NCBI GenBank assembly: GCA_964524185.1
Contig: CAZGCI010000008.1
Location: 1 to 64,000 of the forward strand
Length of the DNA: 64,000 nucleotides
Origin: Thiohalocapsa sp964524185
GTDB lineage: Bacteria > Pseudomonadota > Gammaproteobacteria > Chromatiales > Chromatiaceae
Reading direction: 5' to 3'
The position numbers and the translations under genes were made by a program. The notes under the pieces are model-generated. The model was not told the DNA's origin and did not search any database. It worked only from the letters and a program-made list of their open reading frames with translations. Below, piece by piece: positions 61,393-64,000 of this stretch. Position 1 is the stretch's first letter. Each line of letters begins with the position of its first letter.

Positions 61393-61811
61393 GCGCCGCA
61401 GCACTGCATCAGGCGCTGGTGTCCGTCGGCTCCAACATCGAGCCGGAGACCAACATCGAGCGCGCGCGCATCATCGTGGCCGACGAGCAGCACCTGTTGG
61501 ACGAGGCGACGGTGATTCGCACCAAGCCTGAGGGTTACCTGGCGCAGCCGGACTTTCTCAATGGGGCTTGGCTGGTGGGAACACGCTTGGATCGCCAGGC
61601 CTTTGTGGCGTTCCTCAAACAGGTGGAGGATCGTCTAGGCCGCAAGCGGGGCGGCGTGAAGGCGGGGCCGCGCGTCATCGACTTGGACCTGATCGGTTGG
61701 GATGGCCGGGTGGTGCACGCCGACTATCCCGCCAAGGGCTATGTTGCCGTTCCGGTGGATGAGCTGTTGGCTCGACGGGGCTTGGCGCTGATCACCGCTG
61801 CCGGCGATTGA
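61389..61811 (+). CDS. folK: HPPK (2-amino-4-hydroxy-6-hydroxymethyldihydropteridine diphosphokinase)
   Basis: 140 residues. Folate step: pyrophosphorylates hydroxymethyldihydropterin with ATP. N-terminal VSVGSNIEPETNIERA, FLNGAWLVGT, and GGVKAGPRVIDLDLIGWDG with the metal-binding Asp pair. ATG overlaps the stop of the upstream reductase. Usual HPPK length is 150-160 residues. Confidence 0.9.
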   Translation: MSAAALHQALVSVGSNIEPETNIERARIIVADEQHLLDEATVIRTKPEGYLAQPDFLNGAWLVGTRLDRQAFVAFLKQVEDRLGRKRGGVKAGPRVIDLDLIGWDGRVVHADYPAKGYVAVPVDELLARRGLALITAAGD

Positions 61812-61901
61812 GCCGGCGAAGCCCTGGGGTCCTGAGCTTCCTGCGACGATGTGAAGTGCGCGGCGCGCACCACGCGTTTGCCGCCGGTGGTTTTGGGCGG
61901 G

Positions 61902-62261
61902 TCAAACGGGCCGCGTGCCCCGCTCGATGACGACGCCGACCCCTTCGGCGTCGGAAATGGCACCCACCTTGTCCAGACGGATGCGCACCCAGGGCACACC
62001 GAACTCCTCGCGAATCAGTGCGGCGCACCGTTCCGCCAACGTCTCCACCAACTGAAACTCGGACCCGCCGACGAACTCCTTTAGGCGCTTGGAGATGGTC
62101 TTGTAATCGAGCGCGTCTTCGATATGGTCGCTGGCGGCGGCCCGATCCACGTCGGTTGCCATTTCGACGTCCAGCACCACCGGTTGCCTGATCGTGCGCT
62201 CCCAGTCATAGATGCCAATGACGGTTTCGATGCGCAGCTGGCGCAGAAAGACGATGTCCAT
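61902..62261 (-). CDS. folB: Dihydroneopterin aldolase
   Basis: 119 residues. FolB splits dihydroneopterin to hydroxymethyldihydropterin, the HPPK substrate. Seen: MDIVFLRQLRIETVIGIYDWERTIRQPVVLDVEMA, ASDHIEDALDYKTISKRLKEFV, LVETLAERCAALI. Start MDIVFL at 62261 matches family usage; a longer start at 62276 is possible. The region upstream of the start is rich in heptamer-like GGGGCCA sequence. Convergent with folK. Confidence 0.93.
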   Translation of the reverse strand: MDIVFLRQLRIETVIGIYDWERTIRQPVVLDVEMATDVDRAAASDHIEDALDYKTISKRLKEFVGGSEFQLVETLAERCAALIREEFGVPWVRIRLDKVGAISDAEGVGVVIERGTRPV

Positions 62262-62436
62262 TGGGGTAGGGGTCATTGGGCCAGGGGCCATTAGGCAAGA
62301 GGTGAGTGGCTCGGGCTTGGATTGGAGCCTGAAGGTTGTCACAGTTCTGTCATTTCGCAAGCGGGACGGCGCTCACGGGCGCTGGCGAGTGGGCGGCGCT
62401 TGACCGCGGCGGGCGCAGCCGGTCCAATGCGGCGCC

Positions 62437-63072
62437 ATGGACACGTCGCTGCTCGTCTCCGTTGGGCTGGTGCTGGTCGCCTATCTGCTGGGCTCCATCT
62501 CCAGTGCTATCCTGGTCTGCCGGCTGATGGGGCTGCCAGACCCGCGCACCCAGGGCTCCAACAACCCCGGCGCCACCAACGTGCTGCGCATCGGTGGGCC
62601 CAAGGCAAAGCCGGCGGCGGCCGTGACCCTCGCCGGCGACATGCTGAAGGGCGTGCTGCCCATGCTGGCTGCGCACGCCGTCGGCGCCGTGCCGCTGACG
62701 CTGGCGCTGACGGGCATCGCCGCCTTTGCGGGGCATCTGTTCCCGGTGTTCTTCCGCTTCCGCGGCGGCAAGGGTGTGGCCACTGCCCTCGGCGTGCAAT
62801 TCGGCCTCTACTGGCCCATCGGCGCAGTCACAGCGGCCGTTTGGCTCTTCGTGGCCAAGGTGCTCAAGATCTCGTCGCTGTCCGCGCTCATCTCCATGGC
62901 CCTTGCGCCAGCGGTTGTCTGGGTGCTCTGGCCGCAGCCCGAGTTCATTGGCATGCAGCTGGTGATCACGGGGCTCCTATTCCTGCGCCACCGCAGCAAC
63001 ATTCGCAAGCTCCTGCGCGGGCAGGAGGACCGGATCGGCGCACCCGCGAAGGAAGGTGCGAGCGGCGAATGA
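62437..63072 (+). CDS. plsY: Acyl-phosphate glycerol-3-phosphate acyltransferase PlsY
   Basis: 211 residues with five transmembrane helices. Makes lysophosphatidic acid from acyl phosphate and glycerol-3-phosphate. Three family motifs: LLGSISSAILVCRLMGLPDPRTQGSNNPGATNVLR, HLFPVFFRFRGGKGVAT and HRSNIRKLLRGQEDRIG. Inner membrane. Divergent from folB, typical gammaproteobacterial neighbourhood with tsaD and folB. Confidence 0.95.
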   Translation: MDTSLLVSVGLVLVAYLLGSISSAILVCRLMGLPDPRTQGSNNPGATNVLRIGGPKAKPAAAVTLAGDMLKGVLPMLAAHAVGAVPLTLALTGIAAFAGHLFPVFFRFRGGKGVATALGVQFGLYWPIGAVTAAVWLFVAKVLKISSLSALISMALAPAVVWVLWPQPEFIGMQLVITGLLFLRHRSNIRKLLRGQEDRIGAPAKEGASGE

Positions 63073-63086
63073 CCATTGCTGGGTCA

Positions 63087-63100
63087 GGGGCTAGGGGCTA
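63087..63100. repeat. Heptamer repeat, 2 units
   Basis: GGGGCTA twice in register, between plsY and tsaD. Confidence 0.8.
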
Positions 63101-63105
63101 GGCTC

Positions 63106-64000
63106 CTAAATTGCCGGCAGCTCCTCCAGCGGCCATCTGGGTCTCGCCGTGAAGGCCAGCGGCTCCACTTGTCCGGCCGCCAGGCGCTCGTGCCCAGCGT
63201 AGGCGATCATTGCGCCGTTGTCGGTGCACAGCGCCGGGCGTGGGTAGAAGGCGCGGCCGCCGCGCGCGGTCATCATGGCGTCCATCCGCTCGCGCAGGCG
63301 GCGGTTGGCACTGACGCCGCCGGCGAGTACGAGCCGGTCACTGCCGGCGGCGGCCACAGCGCGGCGGCATTTGATGACCAACGTGTCCACCACCGCGTCC
63401 TCGAAGGCGCGGGCAATGTCGGCGCGGGCCTGCTCGGTGTCGGGACGGCTCGCCAGCTCGTTGCGCACCGCATTGAGCGCGAATGTCTTGAGCCCGCTGA
63501 AGCTAAAGTCGAGGCCCGGGCGGTCCGTCATGGGCCGGGGGAAGACGTAGCGGCCCGGCTCGCCGTGCTCGGCGAGCTTCGCGAGCGCCGGGCCGCCGGG
63601 GTAGGGGAGACCTAGTATTTTGGCCGTCTTGTCGAAGGCCTCACCGGCGGCGTCGTCCACGGACTCCCCGAGCAGCCGGTAGCGGCCCACCGCCGCCACT
63701 GCCACCAGCTGCGTATGGCCGCCTGAGACGAGTAGGGCAACGAAGGGGAAAGCCGGCGCCGGCGTCTCCAGCAGCGGCGCCAGCAGGTGTCCCTCCATAT
63801 GGTGCACGCCGATGGCCGGGATGCCCCAGCCCCAGGCGAGGCTCCGGCCCAGTCCCGCTCCGACCAGCAGCGCACCCACCAATCCGGGGCCCGCGGTGTA
63901 GGCGATGCCGTGAAGATCCGCGGGGCTGGTGTCCGCGTCGGACATCACCAACCGGATAAGCGGCGTTAGCCGCCGGATATGGTCGCGGGAGGCCAGCTCC
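63106..64000 (-). CDS. tsaD: tRNA N6-adenosine threonylcarbamoyltransferase TsaD, 5' part beyond window
   Basis: About 298 C-terminal residues visible; the gene continues past the right edge (ELASRDHIRRLTPLIRLV is the leftmost visible protein). Transfers threonylcarbamoyl to A37 of ANN-decoding tRNAs. Motifs: AYTAGPGLVGALLVGAGLGRSLA, GVHHMEGHLLAPLLE (metal-binding HxxxH), LLVSGGHTQLV, LAGGVSANRRLRERM and YPRPALCTDNGAMIAYAG. Confidence 0.95.
   Translation of the reverse strand, partial: ELASRDHIRRLTPLIRLVMSDADTSPADLHGIAYTAGPGLVGALLVGAGLGRSLAWGWGIPAIGVHHMEGHLLAPLLETPAPAFPFVALLVSGGHTQLVAVAAVGRYRLLGESVDDAAGEAFDKTAKILGLPYPGGPALAKLAEHGEPGRYVFPRPMTDRPGLDFSFSGLKTFALNAVRNELASRPDTEQARADIARAFEDAVVDTLVIKCRRAVAAAGSDRLVLAGGVSANRRLRERMDAMMTARGGRAFYPRPALCTDNGAMIAYAGHERLAAGQVEPLAFTARPRWPLEELPAI

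Noticed and set aside
1..64000. tRNA, rRNA, CRISPR arrays, integrases or IS transposases
   Set aside because: Looked for on both strands; none recognised.

Overview
The window is high-GC DNA from a gammaproteobacterium. The chain rlmH-maf-rng-yhdP-nitrilase-tldD-pmbA, class 2 PyrD, FolK/FolB, PlsY and TsaD all fit this. HupK/HypCDE and many intergenic repeats suggest a Chromatiales-type (purple sulfur or thio-oxidising) relative; that placement is inference. I saw no rRNA, tRNA, CRISPR array or transposase gene. Three runs of exactly ten N (33210-33219, 49528-49537, 55679-55688) are assembly gaps; two of them break genes.

Layout. 1-6.3 kb: a protease-like gene cut by the left edge, then a type IV minor pilin operon pilV-pilW-pilX-pilY1-pilE with overlapping genes. 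6.4-8.9 kb: small genes, including a thiamine-binding-type protein and a CPXCG zinc-ribbon protein. 8.9-12.5 kb: a three-gene operon of coiled-coil and membrane proteins of unknown function. 12.7-18 kb: orphan antitoxin, pyrD, a TrpB2-type enzyme, a LysM protein and a ParA-like ATPase. 18.3-23.5 kb: a co-directional five-gene cluster, EgtD, PhyH-type dioxygenase, methyltransferase, MFS transporter and a second methyltransferase, which looks like an uncharacterised pathway starting from histidine betaine. 24-38 kb: two lipoproteins, then the conserved pmbA/tldD/nit/yhdP/rng/maf/rlmH block. 37.6-46.5 kb: single genes (DUF4332, retropepsin, PHP phosphoesterase, cNMP-binding protein, a frameshifted Uma2 gene, lipocalin, gamma-glutamyltransferase, sugar kinase, methyltransferase). 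46.6-50.5 kb: [NiFe]-hydrogenase maturation genes hupK-hypC-hypD-hypE without structural genes. 50.6-57 kb: Sel1 protein, inositol-phosphatase family, Slt lytic transglycosylase, a Met-rich secreted protein, a TauE/SafE permease and an NDUFA9-like protein. 57-64 kb: MidA-type methyltransferase, two pteridine-reductase-type SDRs, a queuosine-precursor transporter, folK, folB, plsY and a partial tsaD.

Non-coding structure is rich. A 157-160 bp element with a long interrupted hairpin occurs three times (8473, 18125 inverted, 44439). A heptamer tandem repeat family (GGRGCYR-like) occurs at five or more intergenic sites. A 27-bp sequence occurs twice (24816, 52178). The strongest candidates for undescribed biology are the EgtD-PhyH-methyltransferase-MFS cluster, the coiled-coil/DUF6384 operon and the dispersed hairpin element.
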